From Strigamia acuminata (Eukaryota; Arthropoda; Chilopoda; Geophilomorpha; Linotaeniidae): a stretch of DNA of 64,000 nucleotides. Both the position numbers and the translations under genes were made by a program. The notes beneath the pieces are model-generated. The model was given only the letters and a program-made list of their open reading frames with translations, did not search any database and was not told where the DNA came from. Positions 30,854 through 44,196 of the stretch are shown here, piece after piece. Every line of letters begins with the position of its first letter. Within the stretch, counting starts at the first letter, position 1. The stretch lies in contig OX442314.1 in the NCBI GenBank assembly GCA_949358305.1, positions 46,880,581 through 46,944,580 on the forward strand. Direction: 5' to 3'.

Positions 30854-32233
30854 GTACCTGTTTTTAATCCCATCACAGACCGGTCACATTAAACTCAAAT
30901 GCATTATTGATACGCTGGATAAATAACCCTGATGACAAACTCTTTGCATTGATAATTGAGGCAAAATGTTTTTTTTTCTTCTTCTTCTTCAACAAGAGTA
31001 CTGTATATAACAAACTGCATTGATATTTCACTGAAGGGGGAGTAGTCAGAAAAACTAATCCAGCAATTTTGCTGCTCTCTTTTCATATTTTACCAATATT
31101 TGCTCAATAATAAACTAGAATCATTACTAAAAACTCCATTTCAACACTAAAAAAACTGTTTATGGAATTAAAAATGTGTGAACAACCCTCTAGACTGGAC
31201 ACAACCAAACATTGTCTGATCTACAGACTTGACTGATCTTTTGGGTGTACAGTATACAGGACTTCCACTGTACAGGTTCCCAACATACGAACAAAACTTG
31301 TTTATACGTAGAGGACTACTGTATTACTTGATGAAAACAATTGCAAAATGATAGTAAATTTGGGGGCTTCTCTTCTCTTTCCTTGCATTGATAGGTTGTG
31401 AGATTGATAATAAAGTATAAATTCTCTTTAAACTCCACATGATATTGCATTGATCTGTTATTTCTTTCTTTTTTAAGTATAAAAAGTTGAAAACTTTCAT
31501 TAAATTCACAACAAACAGACATAAAAAGACACATGAGGGGAGACACTCACAAAAACATGATGTTTAGAGAATTTTATACAGAAAAACCCCAAAATAAATC
31601 AAAATATTTTTCTTTTTTTAAAATTTCCATGACTCACAGTTATTATAAATATAATAAAAATCTTCAGTTCTACAACAAGATATAGTATATTGCAAATATC
31701 ACAGTATATAATGATTATATATCGTTCCTTCAACAATAAAAAAGAAAAATTTAAAAAAAATTAATTTTTTCTTCTTAAATATTGTTATCACTTTATCTTA
31801 CAGTGTACCAAAAACAAAAACAAAAACCTGACCAATCTGATGCATGAAATACCTAAGTGCATGCAGGCATTTAATATTGCACGTGATTTACCTAGTGCTC
31901 TTTCTACTAAACTCCGCGCCCTTCTCTCTTCCCTTCTCACTCACTTTGCATTGTAGCCGTGCAACAAAGCCCAACTCTAAACGGGCAATTATTATCTCCA
32001 TTGTGTCCGAAGTTGGTATATTTCTTATTGTTATACAGAATTAATTTTTATTTAATTGTTCATTACTTTTAACTTTAATTGTTGATTTTTTCTTGCCTCC
32101 CCATCTTTTCCAAACATTAAATTTTAGTTCATTACTTTTAACTTTAATTGTTGATTTTTCTTGCCTCCCCACCTTTTCCAAACCTCAAAGTGTTCATTCC
32201 CACAAACCTAAATGCACATTACCAAAACCTTCT

Positions 32234-32678
32234 TCAACTGACTGACACAACAGCCACAACCCCATACATGATTAACCAAATCCAACTAATCACACACCCC
32301 GAACCCTCGTTTGCTTCGGCTTCCGGAAGCGTTTCGGGCGTTGCCGAAGGGTCGGCAACATCTTCGCTTGTCGGCGTAAACTCCTCCACCGATTCAAAAT
32401 CCAAAGTGGATGGCACATCCTCCCCCCCTTTGTCCTCTCCTACTCCTTTGACCTCTTCTTCCTTCTCTACTTTAGTGTCTTCGGCGTCTTTGTCTTCCGG
32501 ATCAACGCTGGCCGTTGTCCTTGCCGTGCACTGCGCCATGACCTCGGCGTAGACTAGGTTGGTCAGACGGATCATGCTCACGTTGGTCAAGCCGTTGAAG
32601 TTGTCCGGCTCGATTTCTTCCACTCCGGACGGGAGGTAGAGAAGAATGTCGACGCCGTGCAGGTTGGCAAAGGCGCCG
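32234..32678 (-). CDS. 3' exon of an LRR protein with acidic linker and hydrophobic tail (unit 1)
   Basis: The frame is open from an acceptor-like CACACACAG|C at 32679-32680 to the stop. It encodes about 147 residues, beginning GAFANLHGVDILLYL and continuing GVEEIEPDNFNGLTNVSMIRL. The spacing of Leu/Ile/Val/Phe and the GAF.NL / NFNGLTN words fit two extracellular-type leucine-rich repeats. Then come a Glu/Lys/Asp/Thr/Pro-rich linker of about 75 residues and a C-terminal hydrophobic segment (GCVISWIWLIMYGVVAVVSV) ending the protein, as in a membrane anchor or GPI signal. The exon is GC-rich against its AT-rich surroundings. I could not find upstream exons within the unit, so this may be a gene fragment amplified with the array. 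The plus-strand frame across it is a shadow. Confidence 0.6.
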
Positions 32679-33203
32679 CTGTGTGTGGATGGTCTTGAGG
32701 GGATTGCGCGTGAGAGAGAGAGATGGAATGAATTAAATTTACAAAAACTGTTTAAAATTTAGAAAGAAAAACCGTTCGAAATTCACTCGCAATTCATCAA
32801 AATATCAACAAATTCACTCGAAATTGATTAAAATCTGCTCTAAAACACTCGAAATTGATTAAAATGCAGAATTTGATCAAAATTTATAAAAATTCCAGCC
32901 GCAATTCATGTAGCTCGAAGTAAGAAAAATAGATATAAAATTAGTTGTAGCTGAAGAATTTGTGTGTTTTAATTTGCACACACACCGTAAATAATTTAAT
33001 TAATTTCGTAAACAAAAAAATAAATAATGATTTGATGAAATGATGAAAAAATGTTCAGATGTAGCAACGTTTCGTTCTTTTCCTAATTCCATCCTTCCTT
33101 TCGAGTTTTGTCAAATTCGTCAAATTTGTTGATCTGCGAGTAATAAAGAGCAGAGTTAGTGACGTCACGATTCGTTTTTTTAAGCCTATGTTTTTGGAGA
33201 TAT

Positions 33204-33228
33204 AAAAAAAAAAAAAAAAAAAAAAAAA
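33204..33228 (+). repeat. Poly(A) run of 25
   Basis: A run of 25 A followed by TATAAAATTAA. It is present in every unit at the equivalent place and was not expanded or contracted noticeably between the copies I compared. It might be the tail of an old retroposon, but no body is recognised. Confidence 0.7.
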
Positions 33229-33680
33229 TATAAAATTAATTTGGAGGTTATTTGGTTATTTGGTTATTATTCAACTCGGATGCAACAATAGGTATGAAGC
33301 CATGCAATAAAAGATGTGTTTCGATCCAATTCCTTAGTAAAGAAAATGTTTGAAAATAAAATAACGGAAAACGAAGGGGAAACAGCAATCGCGAAATGGC
33401 GAAATGGCGTCTAAACGAACTCAATAATTTTCAAATTTCAGTTGAAAATGCATTTTTTTCAAATTTTTTCTCGTGAAATTTCATTTTTTCAGTTGAAAAT
33501 GCATTTTTTTTTAAATCTTTTCTCGTGAAAAAAAAAAAAAATTGAAAATTGATGAAGGTTATTTGGTTATTTGGTTATTATTCAACTCGATCCAATTCCT
33601 TAGTAAGGAAAGAAAATGTTTGAAAATATAAAAAAGCAAGTTTTTGAAAAAGGCTTCTATTTATATTGGTCTTCAAATCG

Positions 33681-33917
33681 CCGCCAGAGTGCACTACTAT
33701 CGCATATTGTTTCGTGTTTGCCGTGATCGTGCCAAAAAACCTTGAACAAAGTACTTTTTCTAGACAATATTAAAAAACAAAATATATGGGCAGATAGGAA
33801 TTTTCATTTCAACCAGATTTAGCCTGGTTTCAGAATTTTTAGAACGTTTTTTGGTATCGAAAACATCAAAATCCGTATTGGGCGAACATTAAAGGACACA
33901 GGTTCCGCCAGGTGGCG
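33681..33917 (+). promoter_or_regulatory. Pair of CTCF-like core motifs
   Basis: CCGCCAGGTGGCG (33905-33917) fits the CTCF core pattern, and CCGCCAGAGTGCAC (33681-33694) fits it with one mismatch, in the same orientation 224 bp upstream. Both lie in otherwise AT-rich sequence and recur in each complete unit (for example 38350-38362). The binding role is inferred from sequence only. Confidence 0.3.
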
Positions 33918-34255
33918 TTGCGGTTTGAAAAATTACATTACAGGTCACGTTACACAAACCGTATGTATCTGTATGACCGAATTCAAATGTGATTCAACAT
34001 GACGAAATAAATCTAACTGTTGTGTTCAAATATTGTAAAATATGTGTCAACAAAATCGAAAATTCAAATTTCTTACACCTAACCTGAATTCCAGCGAAAT
34101 TAAGTCCCGAAATTAAGCCTAATCTAACTCTTGATTGTGTGTCTGTCATCTCATATTTTTTAAGCCTTAAAAAATAACCTTAAAAAAGCTTAAAAAACCT
34201 AACCTTTCCTTAACCAAATAACTTATTTTCTCCCGGAAATGCAATTTTAATTCCA

Positions 34256-34940
34256 CTTGCATTTCCCACTTGAAAACTCGTTTTTTCTCTCTCGTGAAAA
34301 TTCATTTTTTCACTTGAAAATGCATTTTTTTTTTCACTTTATCTCGTCAAAATGCAGTTTTATACACAGAAACACATTTTTGTCTCGTGAAAATGCTTTT
34401 TCACTTGGATTTATTTCACTTGAAAACGTTTTTTTTTCGTGAAAATTCATTTTTTCTCGTGAATATTCATTTTTTCTCGTCAAAATCCATTTTTGTTTAA
34501 TTTTTTCTCGTAAAAATTTATTTTTTCACTTAAAAACACATTTTCTCAGTTGAAAATGCATTTTTCCCGAAAAATCAGCGATTTTTCCCTAAAAATAATC
34601 ATTTTTCTTTAAAAATGATCATTTTTTCCTAAAAATCACCGATTTTTCCCTAAAAATCACCGATTTTTCCCTAAAAATGATCACTTTTTCCCTAAAAATG
34701 ATCACTTTTTCCTAAAAATCACCGATTTTTTTGCAAAAAACGAGAAAAACAAAAAAAAATGTTAATTTTTGAGAAAAAAATGTTAATTTTTGAGAAAAAA
34801 ATGTCAATTTTTGGGACAAAATGTCATTTTTTGAGACAAAATGTCATTTTTTGTGACAAAATGTTAATTTTTGAGAAAAAAATGTCAATTTTTGGGACAG
34901 AATGTCAATTTTTGGGACAAAATGTCATAATACGGTAGAA
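34256..34940. repeat. AT-rich minisatellite block of the unit
   Basis: The block contains successive degenerate arrays of TTTTTCTCGTGAAAATTCA, TTTCACTTGAAAATGCA, TTTTTCCCTAAAAATCACCGA and AAAATGTCAATTTTTGGGAC. The 61-residue frame found here in each unit is a by-product of the repeats. One sub-repeat is duplicated (20 bp) in unit 3 near 43500. Confidence 0.85.
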
Positions 34941-35298
34941 CTTTTCTTTAATTTCTTTTCTGTATGTTTGAAAAGTGATTTTTGTATGAAAATGATTTCT
35001 TTAAAAAAACCACGCCAACTAAAAGAAAAAACAAAAAATTATTTCTTTTATTAATTATCTTGTTTCATCTCATTCCAATAAAATAACAATTTGCATTGAA
35101 TTCTCCATCATTTTGTTTAAAAAACAAACTAAGCATTGCAAATCAAGTTTCAATACCCGACAATTATTTTAGTTCTTGGCATTACCACTTAAAAATATTT
35201 CAATTAGGATTGCCACAACAAACCACATCATTCTTTTTAAATTACAAGATAAACACATCCCAAACATTCCAGCTATATAACCCCAACCTTTTCTCCAT

Positions 35299-38200
35299 GT
35301 ACCTGTTTTTAATCCCATCACAGACCGGTCACATTAAACTCAAATGCATTATTGATACGCTGGATAAATAACCCTGATGACAAACTCTTTGCATTGATAA
35401 TTGAGGCAAAATGTTTTTTTTTCTTCTTCTTCTTCAACAAGAGTACTGTATATAACAAACTGCATTGATATTTCACTGAAGGGGGAGTAGTCAGAAAAAC
35501 TAATCCAGCAATTTTGCTGCTCTCTTTTCATATTTTACCAATATTTGCTCAATAATAAACTAGAATCATTACTAAAAACTCCATTTCAACACTAAAAAAA
35601 CTGTTTATGGAATTAAAAATGTGTGAACAACCCTCTAGACTGGACACAACCAAACATTGTCTGATCTACAGACTTGACTGATCTTTTGGGTGTACAGTAT
35701 ACAGGACTTCCACTGTACAGGTTCCCAACATACGAACAAAACTTGTTTATACGTAGAGGACTACTGTATTACTTGATGAAAACAATTGCAAAATGATAGT
35801 AAATTTGGGGGCTTCTCTTCTCTTTCCTTGCATTGATAGGTTGTGAGATTGATAATAAAGTATAAATTCTCTTTAAACTCCACATGATATTGCATTGATC
35901 TGTTATTTCTTTCTTTTTTAAGTATAAAAAGTTGAAAACTTTCATTAAATTCACAACAAACAGACATAAAAAGACACATGAGGGGAGACACTCACAAAAA
36001 CATGATGTTTAGAGAATTTTATACAGAAAAACCCCAAAATAAATCAAAATATTTTTCTTTTTTTAAAATTTCCATGACTCACAGTTATTATAAATATAAT
36101 AAAAATCTTCAGTTCTACAACAAGATATAGTATATTGCAAATATCACAGTATATAATGATTATATATCGTTCCTTCAACAATAAAAAAGAAAAATTTAAA
36201 AAAAATTAATTTTTTCTTCTTAAATATTGTTATCACTTTATCTTACAGTGTACCAAAAACAAAAACAAAAACCTGACCAATCTGATGCATGAAATACCTA
36301 AGTGCATGCAGGCATTTAATATTGCACGTGATTTACCTAGTGCTCTTTCTACTAAACTCCGCGCCCTTCTCTCTTCCCTTCTCACTCACTTTGCATTGTA
36401 GCCGTGCAACAAAGCCCAACTCTAAACGGGCAATTATTATCTCCATTGTGTCCGAAGTTGGTATATTTCTTATTGTTATACAGAATTAATTTTTATTTAA
36501 TTGTTCATTACTTTTAACTTTAATTGTTGATTTTTTCTTGCCTCCCCATCTTTTCCAAACATTAAATTTTAGTTCATTACTTTTAACTTTAATTGTTGAT
36601 TTTTCTTGCCTCCCCACCTTTTCCAAACCTCAAAGTGTTCATTCCCACAAACCTAAATGCACATTACCAAAACCTTCTTCAACTGACTGACACAACAGCC
36701 ACAACCCCATACATGATTAACCAAATCCAACTAATCACACACCCCGAACCCTCGTTTGCTTCGGCTTCCGGAAGCGTTTCGGGCGTTGCCGAAGGGTCGG
36801 CAACATCTTCGCTTGTCGGCGTAAACTCCTCCACCGATTCAAAATCCAAAGTGGATGGCACATCCTCCCCCCCTTTGTCCTCTCCTACTCCTTTGACCTC
36901 TTCTTCCTTCTCTACTTTAGTGTCTTCGGCGTCTTTGTCTTCCGGATCAACGCTGGCCGTTGTCCTTGCCGTGCACTGCGCCATGACCTCGGCGTAGACT
37001 AGGTTGGTCAGACGGATCATGCTCACGTTGGTCAAGCCGTTGAAGTTGTCCGGCTCGATTTCTTCCACTCCGGACGGGAGGTAGAGAAGAATGTCGACGC
37101 CGTGCAGGTTGGCAAAGGCGCCGCTGTGTGTGGATGGTCTTGAGGGGATTGCGCGTGAGAGAGAGAGATGGAATGAATTAAATTTACAAAAACTGTTTAA
37201 AATTTAGAAAGAAAAACCGTTCGAAATTCACTCGCAATTCATCAAAATATCAACAAATTCACTCGAAATTGATTAAAATCTGCTCTAAAACACTCGAAAT
37301 TGATTAAAATGCAGAATTTGATCAAAATTTATAAAAATTCCAGCCGCAATTCATGTAGCTCGAAGTAAGAAAAATAGATATAAAATTAGTTGTAGCTGAA
37401 GAATTTGTGTGTTTTAATTTGCACACACACCGTAAATAATTTAATTAATTTCGTAAACAAAAAAATAAATAATGATTTGATGAAATGATGAAAAAATGTT
37501 CAGATGTAGCAACGTTTCGTTCTTTTCCTAATTCCATCCTTCCTTTCGAGTTTTGTCAAATTCGTCAAATTTGTTGATCTGCGAGTAATAAAGAGCAGAG
37601 TTAGTGACGTCACGATTCGTTTTTTTAAGCCTATGTTTTTGGAGATATAAAAAAAAAAAAAAAAAAAAAAAAATATAAAATTAATTTGGAGGTTATTTGG
37701 TTATTTGGTTATTATTCAACTCGGATGCAACAATAGGTATGAAGCCATGCAATAAAAGATGTGTTTCGATCCAATTCCTTAGTAAAGAAAATGTTTGAAA
37801 ATAAAATAACGGAAAACGAAGGGGAAACAGCAATCGCGAAATGGCGAAATGGCGTCTAAACGAACTCAATAATTTTCAAATTTCAGTTGAAAATGCATTT
37901 TTTTCAAATTTTTTCTCGTGAAATTTCATTTTTTCAGTTGAAAATGCATTTTTTTTTAAATCTTTTCTCGTGAAAAAAAAAAAAAATTGAAAATTGATGA
38001 AGGTTATTTGGTTATTTGGTTATTATTCAACTCGATCCAATTCCTTAGTAAGGAAAGAAAATGTTTGAAAATATAAAAAAGCAAGTTTTTGAAAAAGGCT
38101 TCTATTTATATTGGTCTTCAAATCGCCGCCAGAGTGCACTACTATCGCATATTGTTTCGTGTTTGCCGTGATCGTGCCAAAAAACCTTGAACAAAGTACT

Positions 38201-39743
38201 TTTTCTAGACAATATTAAAAAACAAAATATATGGGCAGATAGGAATTTTCATTTCAACCAGATTTAGCCTGGTTTCAGAATTTTTAGAACGTTTTTTGGT
38301 ATCGAAAACATCAAAATCCGTATTGGGCGAACATTAAAGGACACAGGTTCCGCCAGGTGGCGTTGCGGTTTGAAAAATTACATTACAGGTCACGTTACAC
38401 AAACCGTATGTATCTGTATGACCGAATTCAAATGTGATTCAACATGACGAAATAAATCTAACTGTTGTGTTCAAATATTGTAAAATATGTGTCAACAAAA
38501 TCGAAAATTCAAATTTCTTACACCTAACCTGAATTCCAGCGAAATTAAGTCCCGAAATTAAGCCTAATCTAACTCTTGATTGTGTGTCTGTCATCTCATA
38601 TTTTTTAAGCCTTAAAAAATAACCTTAAAAAAGCTTAAAAAACCTAACCTTTCCTTAACCAAATAACTTATTTTCTCCCGGAAATGCAATTTTAATTCCA
38701 CTTGCATTTCCCACTTGAAAACTCGTTTTTTCTCTCTCGTGAAAATTCATTTTTTCACTTGAAAATGCATTTTTTTTTTCACTTTATCTCGTCAAAATGC
38801 AGTTTTATACACAGAAACACATTTTTGTCTCGTGAAAATGCTTTTTCACTTGGATTTATTTCACTTGAAAACGTTTTTTTTTCGTGAAAATTCATTTTTT
38901 CTCGTGAATATTCATTTTTTCTCGTCAAAATCCATTTTTGTTTAATTTTTTCTCGTAAAAATTTATTTTTTCACTTAAAAACACATTTTCTCAGTTGAAA
39001 ATGCATTTTTCCCGAAAAATCAGCGATTTTTCCCTAAAAATAATCATTTTTCTTTAAAAATGATCATTTTTTCCTAAAAATCACCGATTTTTCCCTAAAA
39101 ATCACCGATTTTTCCCTAAAAATGATCACTTTTTCCCTAAAAATGATCACTTTTTCCTAAAAATCACCGATTTTTTTGCAAAAAACGAGAAAAACAAAAA
39201 AAAATGTTAATTTTTGAGAAAAAAATGTTAATTTTTGAGAAAAAAATGTCAATTTTTGGGACAAAATGTCATTTTTTGAGACAAAATGTCATTTTTTGTG
39301 ACAAAATGTTAATTTTTGAGAAAAAAATGTCAATTTTTGGGACAGAATGTCAATTTTTGGGACAAAATGTCATAATACGGTAGAACTTTTCTTTAATTTC
39401 TTTTCTGTATGTTTGAAAAGTGATTTTTGTATGAAAATGATTTCTTTAAAAAAACCACGCCAACTAAAAGAAAAAACAAAAAATTATTTCTTTTATTAAT
39501 TATCTTGTTTCATCTCATTCCAATAAAATAACAATTTGCATTGAATTCTCCATCATTTTGTTTAAAAAACAAACTAAGCATTGCAAATCAAGTTTCAATA
39601 CCCGACAATTATTTTAGTTCTTGGCATTACCACTTAAAAATATTTCAATTAGGATTGCCACAACAAACCACATCATTCTTTTTAAATTACAAGATAAACA
39701 CATCCCAAACATTCCAGCTATATAACCCCAACCTTTTCTCCAT
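35299..39743 (+). repeat. Array unit 2 (4,445 bp)
   Basis: Same layout as unit 1; no difference noticed. Confidence 0.95.
36679..37123 (-). CDS. LRR-type 3' exon, unit 2
   Basis: Identical in translation to the exon at 32234-32678. Confidence 0.6.
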
Positions 39744-42700
39744 GTACCTGTTTTTAATCCCATCACAGACCGGTCACATTAAACTCAAATGCATTATTGA
39801 TACGCTGGATAAATAACCCTGATGACAAACTCTTTGCATTGATAATTGAGGCAAAATGTTTTTTTTTCTTCTTCTTCTTCAACAAGAGTACTGTATATAA
39901 CAAACTGCATTGATATTTCACTGAAGGGGGAGTAGTCAGAAAAACTAATCCAGCAATTTTGCTGCTCTCTTTTCATATTTTACCAATATTTGCTCAATAA
40001 TAAACTAGAATCATTACTAAAAACTCCATTTCAACACTAAAAAAACTGTTTATGGAATTAAAAATGTGTGAACAACCCTCTAGACTGGACACAACCAAAC
40101 ATTGTCTGATCTACAGACTTGACTGATCTTTTGGGTGTACAGTATACAGGACTTCCACTGTACAGGTTCCCAACATACGAACAAAACTTGTTTATACGTA
40201 GAGGACTACTGTATTACTTGATGAAAACAATTGCAAAATGATAGTAAATTTGGGGGCTTCTCTTCTCTTTCCTTGCATTGATAGGTTGTGAGATTGATAA
40301 TAAAGTATAAATTCTCTTTAAACTCCACATGATATTGCATTGATCTGTTATTTCTTTCTTTTTTAAGTATAAAAAGTTGAAAACTTTCATTAAATTCACA
40401 ACAAACAGACATAAAAAGACACATGAGGGGAGACACTCACAAAAACATGATGTTTAGAGAATTTTATACAGAAAAACCCCAAAATAAATCAAAATATTTC
40501 TTTTTTTAAAATTTCCAATATTTTCCATGACTCACAGTTATTATAAATATAATAAAAATCTTCAGTTCTACAACAAGATATAGTATATTGCAAATATCAC
40601 AGTATATAATGATTATATATCGTTCCTTCAACAATAAAAAAGAAAAATTTAAAAAAAATTAATTTTTTCTTCTTAAATATTGTTATCACTTTATCTTACA
40701 GTGTACCAAAAACAAAAACAAAAACCTGACCAATCTGATGCATGAAATACCTAAGTGCATGCAGGCATTTAATATTGCACGTGATTTACCTAGTGCTCTT
40801 TCTACTAAACTCCGCGCCCTTCTCTCTTCCCTTCTCACTCACTTTGCATTGTAGCCGTGCAACAAAGCCCAACTCTAAACGGGCAATTATTATCTCCATT
40901 GTGTCCGAAGTTGGTATATTTCTTATTGTTATACAGAATTAATTTTTATTTAATTGTTCATTACTTTTAACTTTAATTGTTGATTTTTTCTTGCCTCCCC
41001 ATCTTTTCCAAACATTAAATTTTAGTTCATTACTTTTAACTTTAATTGTTGATTTTTCTTGCCTCCCCACCTTTTCCAAACCTCAAAGTGTTCATTCCCA
41101 CAAACCTAAATGCACATTACCAAAACCTTCTTCAACTGACTGACACAACAGCCACAACCCCATACATGATTAACCAAATCCAACTAATCACACACCCCGA
41201 ACCCTCGTTTGCTTCGGCTTCCGGAAGCGTTTCGGGCGTTGCCGAAGGGTCGGCAACATCTTCGCTTGTCGGCGTAAACTCCTCCACCGATTCAAAATCC
41301 AAAGTGGATGGCACATCCTCCCCCCCTTTGTCCTCTCCTACTCCTTTGACCTCTTCTTCCGGCGTCTTTGTCTTCCGGATCAACGCTGGCCGTTGTCCTT
41401 GCCGTGCACTGCGCCATGACCTCGGCGTAGACTAGGTTGGTCAGACGGATCATGCTCACGTTGGTCAAGCCGTTGAAGTTGTCCGGCTCGATTTCTTCCA
41501 CTCCGGACGGGAGGTAGAGAAGAATGTCGACGCCGTGCAGGTTGGCAAAGGCGCCGCTGTGTGTGGATGGTCTTGAGGGGATTGCGCGTGAGAGAGAGAG
41601 ATGGAATGAATTAAATTTACAAAAACTGTTTAAAATTTAGAAAGAAAAACCGTTCGAAATTCACTCGCAATTCATCAAAATATCAACAAATTCACTCGAA
41701 ATTGATTAAAATCTGCTCTAAAACACTCGAAATTGATTAAAATGCAGAATTTGATCAAAATTTATAAAAATTCCAGCCGCAATTCATGTAGCTCGAAGTA
41801 AGAAAAATAGATATAAAATTAGTTGTAGCTGAAGAATTTGTGTGTTTTAATTTGCACACACACCGTAAATAATTTAATTAATTTCGTAAACAAAAAAATA
41901 AATAATGATTTGATGAAATGATGAAAAAATGTTCAGATGTAGCAACGTTTCGTTCTTTTCCTAATTCCATCCTTCCTTTCGAGTTTTGTCAAATTCGTCA
42001 AATTTGTTGATCTGCGAGTAATAAAGAGCAGAGTTAGTGACGTCACGATTCGTTTTTTTAAGCCTATGTTTTTGGAGATATAAAAAAAAAAAAAAAAAAA
42101 AAAAAATATAAAATTAATTTGGAGGTTATTTGGTTATTTGGTTATTATTCAACTCGGATGCAACAATAGGTATGAAGCCATGCAATAAAAGATGTGTTTC
42201 GATCCAATTCCTTAGTAAAGAAAATGTTTGAAAATAAAATAACGGAAAACGAAGGGGAAACAGCAATCGCGAAATGGCGAAATGGCGTCTAAACGAACTC
42301 AATAATTTTCAAATTTCAGTTGAAAATGCATTTTTTTCAAATTTTTTCTCGTGAAATTTCATTTTTTCAGTTGAAAATGCATTTTTTTTTAAATCTTTTC
42401 TCGTGAAAAAAAAAAAAAATTGAAAATTGATGAAGGTTATTTGGTTATTTGGTTATTATTCAACTCGATCCAATTCCTTAGTAAGGAAAGAAAATGTTTG
42501 AAAATATAAAAAAGCAAGTTTTTGAAAAAGGCTTCTATTTATATTGGTCTTCAAATCGCCGCCAGAGTGCACTACTATCGCATATTGTTTCGTGTTTGCC
42601 GTGATCGTGCCAAAAAACCTTGAACAAAGTACTTTTTCTAGACAATATTAAAAAACAAAATATATGGGCAGATAGGAATTTTCATTTCAACCAGATTTAG

Positions 42701-44196
42701 CCTGGTTTCAGAATTTTTAGAACGTTTTTTGGTATCGAAAACATCAAAATCCGTATTGGGCGAACATTAAAGGACACAGGTTCCGCCAGGTGGCGTTGCG
42801 GTTTGAAAAATTACATTACAGGTCACGTTACACAAACCGTATGTATCTGTATGACCGAATTCAAATGTGATTCAACATGACGAAATAAATCTAACTGTTG
42901 TGTTCAAATATTGTAAAATATGTGTCAACAAAATCGAAAATTCAAATTTCTTACACCTAACCTGAATTCCAGCGAAATTAAGTCCCGAAATTAAGCCTAA
43001 TCTAACTCTTGATTGTGTGTCTGTCATCTCATATTTTTTAAGCCTTAAAAAATAACCTTAAAAAAGCTTAAAAAACCTAACCTTTCCTTAACCAAATAAC
43101 TTATTTTCTCCCGGAAATGCAATTTTAATTCCACTTGCATTTCCCACTTGAAAACTCGTTTTTTCTCTCTCGTGAAAATTCATTTTTTCACTTGAAAATG
43201 CATTTTTTTTTTCACTTTATCTCGTCAAAATGCAGTTTTATACACAGAAACACATTTTTGTCTCGTGAAAATGCTTTTTCACTTGGATTTATTTCACTTG
43301 AAAACGTTTTTTTTTCGTGAAAATTCATTTTTTCTCGTGAATATTCATTTTTTCTCGTCAAAATCCATTTTTGTTTAATTTTTTCTCGTAAAAATTTATT
43401 TTTTCACTTAAAAACACATTTTCTCAGTTGAAAATGCATTTTTCCCGAAAAATCAGCGATTTTTCCCTAAAAATAATCATTTTTCTTTAAAAATGATCAT
43501 TTTTCTTTAAAAATGATCATTTTTTCCTAAAAATCACCGATTTTTCCCTAAAAATCACCGATTTTTCCCTAAAAATGATCACTTTTTCCCTAAAAATGAT
43601 CACTTTTTCCTAAAAATCACCGATTTTTTTGCAAAAAACGAGAAAAACAAAAAAAAATGTTAATTTTTGAGAAAAAAATGTTAATTTTTGAGAAAAAAAT
43701 GTCAATTTTTGGGACAAAATGTCATTTTTTGAGACAAAATGTCATTTTTTGTGACAAAATGTTAATTTTTGAGAAAAAAATGTCAATTTTTGGGACAGAA
43801 TGTCAATTTTTGGGACAAAATGTCATAATACGGTAGAACTTTTCTTTAATTTCTTTTCTGTATGTTTGAAAAGTGATTTTTGTATGAAAATGATTTCTTT
43901 AAAAAAACCACGCCAACTAAAAGAAAAAACAAAAAATTATTTCTTTTATTAATTATCTTGTTTCATCTCATTCCAATAAAATAACAATTTGCATTGAATT
44001 CTCCATCATTTTGTTTAAAAAACAAACTAAGCATTGCAAATCAAGTTTCAATACCCGACAATTATTTTAGTTCTTGGCATTACCACTTAAAAATATTTCA
44101 ATTAGGATTGCCACAACAAACCACATCATTCTTTTTAAATTACAAGATAAACACATCCCAAACATTCCAGCTATATAACCCCAACCTTTTCTCCAT
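39744..44196 (+). repeat. Array unit 3 (4,453 bp, most diverged)
   Basis: Three changes are seen: a net 8-bp change near 40498-40526 (AATTTCCAATATTTTCCATG in place of AATTTCCATG), a 20-bp deletion in the LRR exon near 41360, and a 20-bp duplication near 43500. The first change is shared with unit 8. Confidence 0.93.
41132..41556 (-). pseudogene. LRR-type 3' exon, unit 3, broken by a 20-bp deletion
   Basis: Compared with the other units, 20 bp are missing inside the acidic linker (near 41360). The frame shifts after DPEDKDA and stops at 41292, so the hydrophobic C-terminal tail is lost. The LRR part is unchanged. Confidence 0.8.

Larger units (their letters stand above)
30854..35298 (+). repeat. 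Array unit 1 (reference description)
   Basis: Layout: 30854-32058 AT-rich with no supported gene; 32059-32115 and 32128-32184 a direct duplication (CATTACTTTTAACTTTAATT); 32234-32678 LRR exon; 32690-33200 AT-rich; 33204-33228 a run of 25 A; 33241-33345 and 33553-33625 a second direct duplication (GGTTATTTGGTTATTTGG with CCAATTCCTTAGTAA); 33681-33917 CTCF-like motifs; 34256-34940 short tandem blocks (TTTTCTCGTGAAAATTCA, then TCCCTAAAAATCACCGA, then ATGTCAATTTTTGGGAC). Short frames elsewhere in the unit are AT-rich and unconvincing. Confidence 0.9.

Noticed and set aside
32148-32552. 134-residue Ser/Thr-rich plus-strand frame in each unit
   Set aside because: It is the antisense shadow of the LRR-type exon.
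34257-34442. 61-residue Phe/Ser/Asn-rich frame in each unit
   Set aside because: It is translation of the TTTTCTCGTGAAAA minisatellite.
35096-35371. 91-residue frame present in each uninterrupted unit (and cut at 482-745)
   Set aside because: It has a TTG start, AT-rich composition and no domain, and the retroelement insertion cuts it. It is probably chance.
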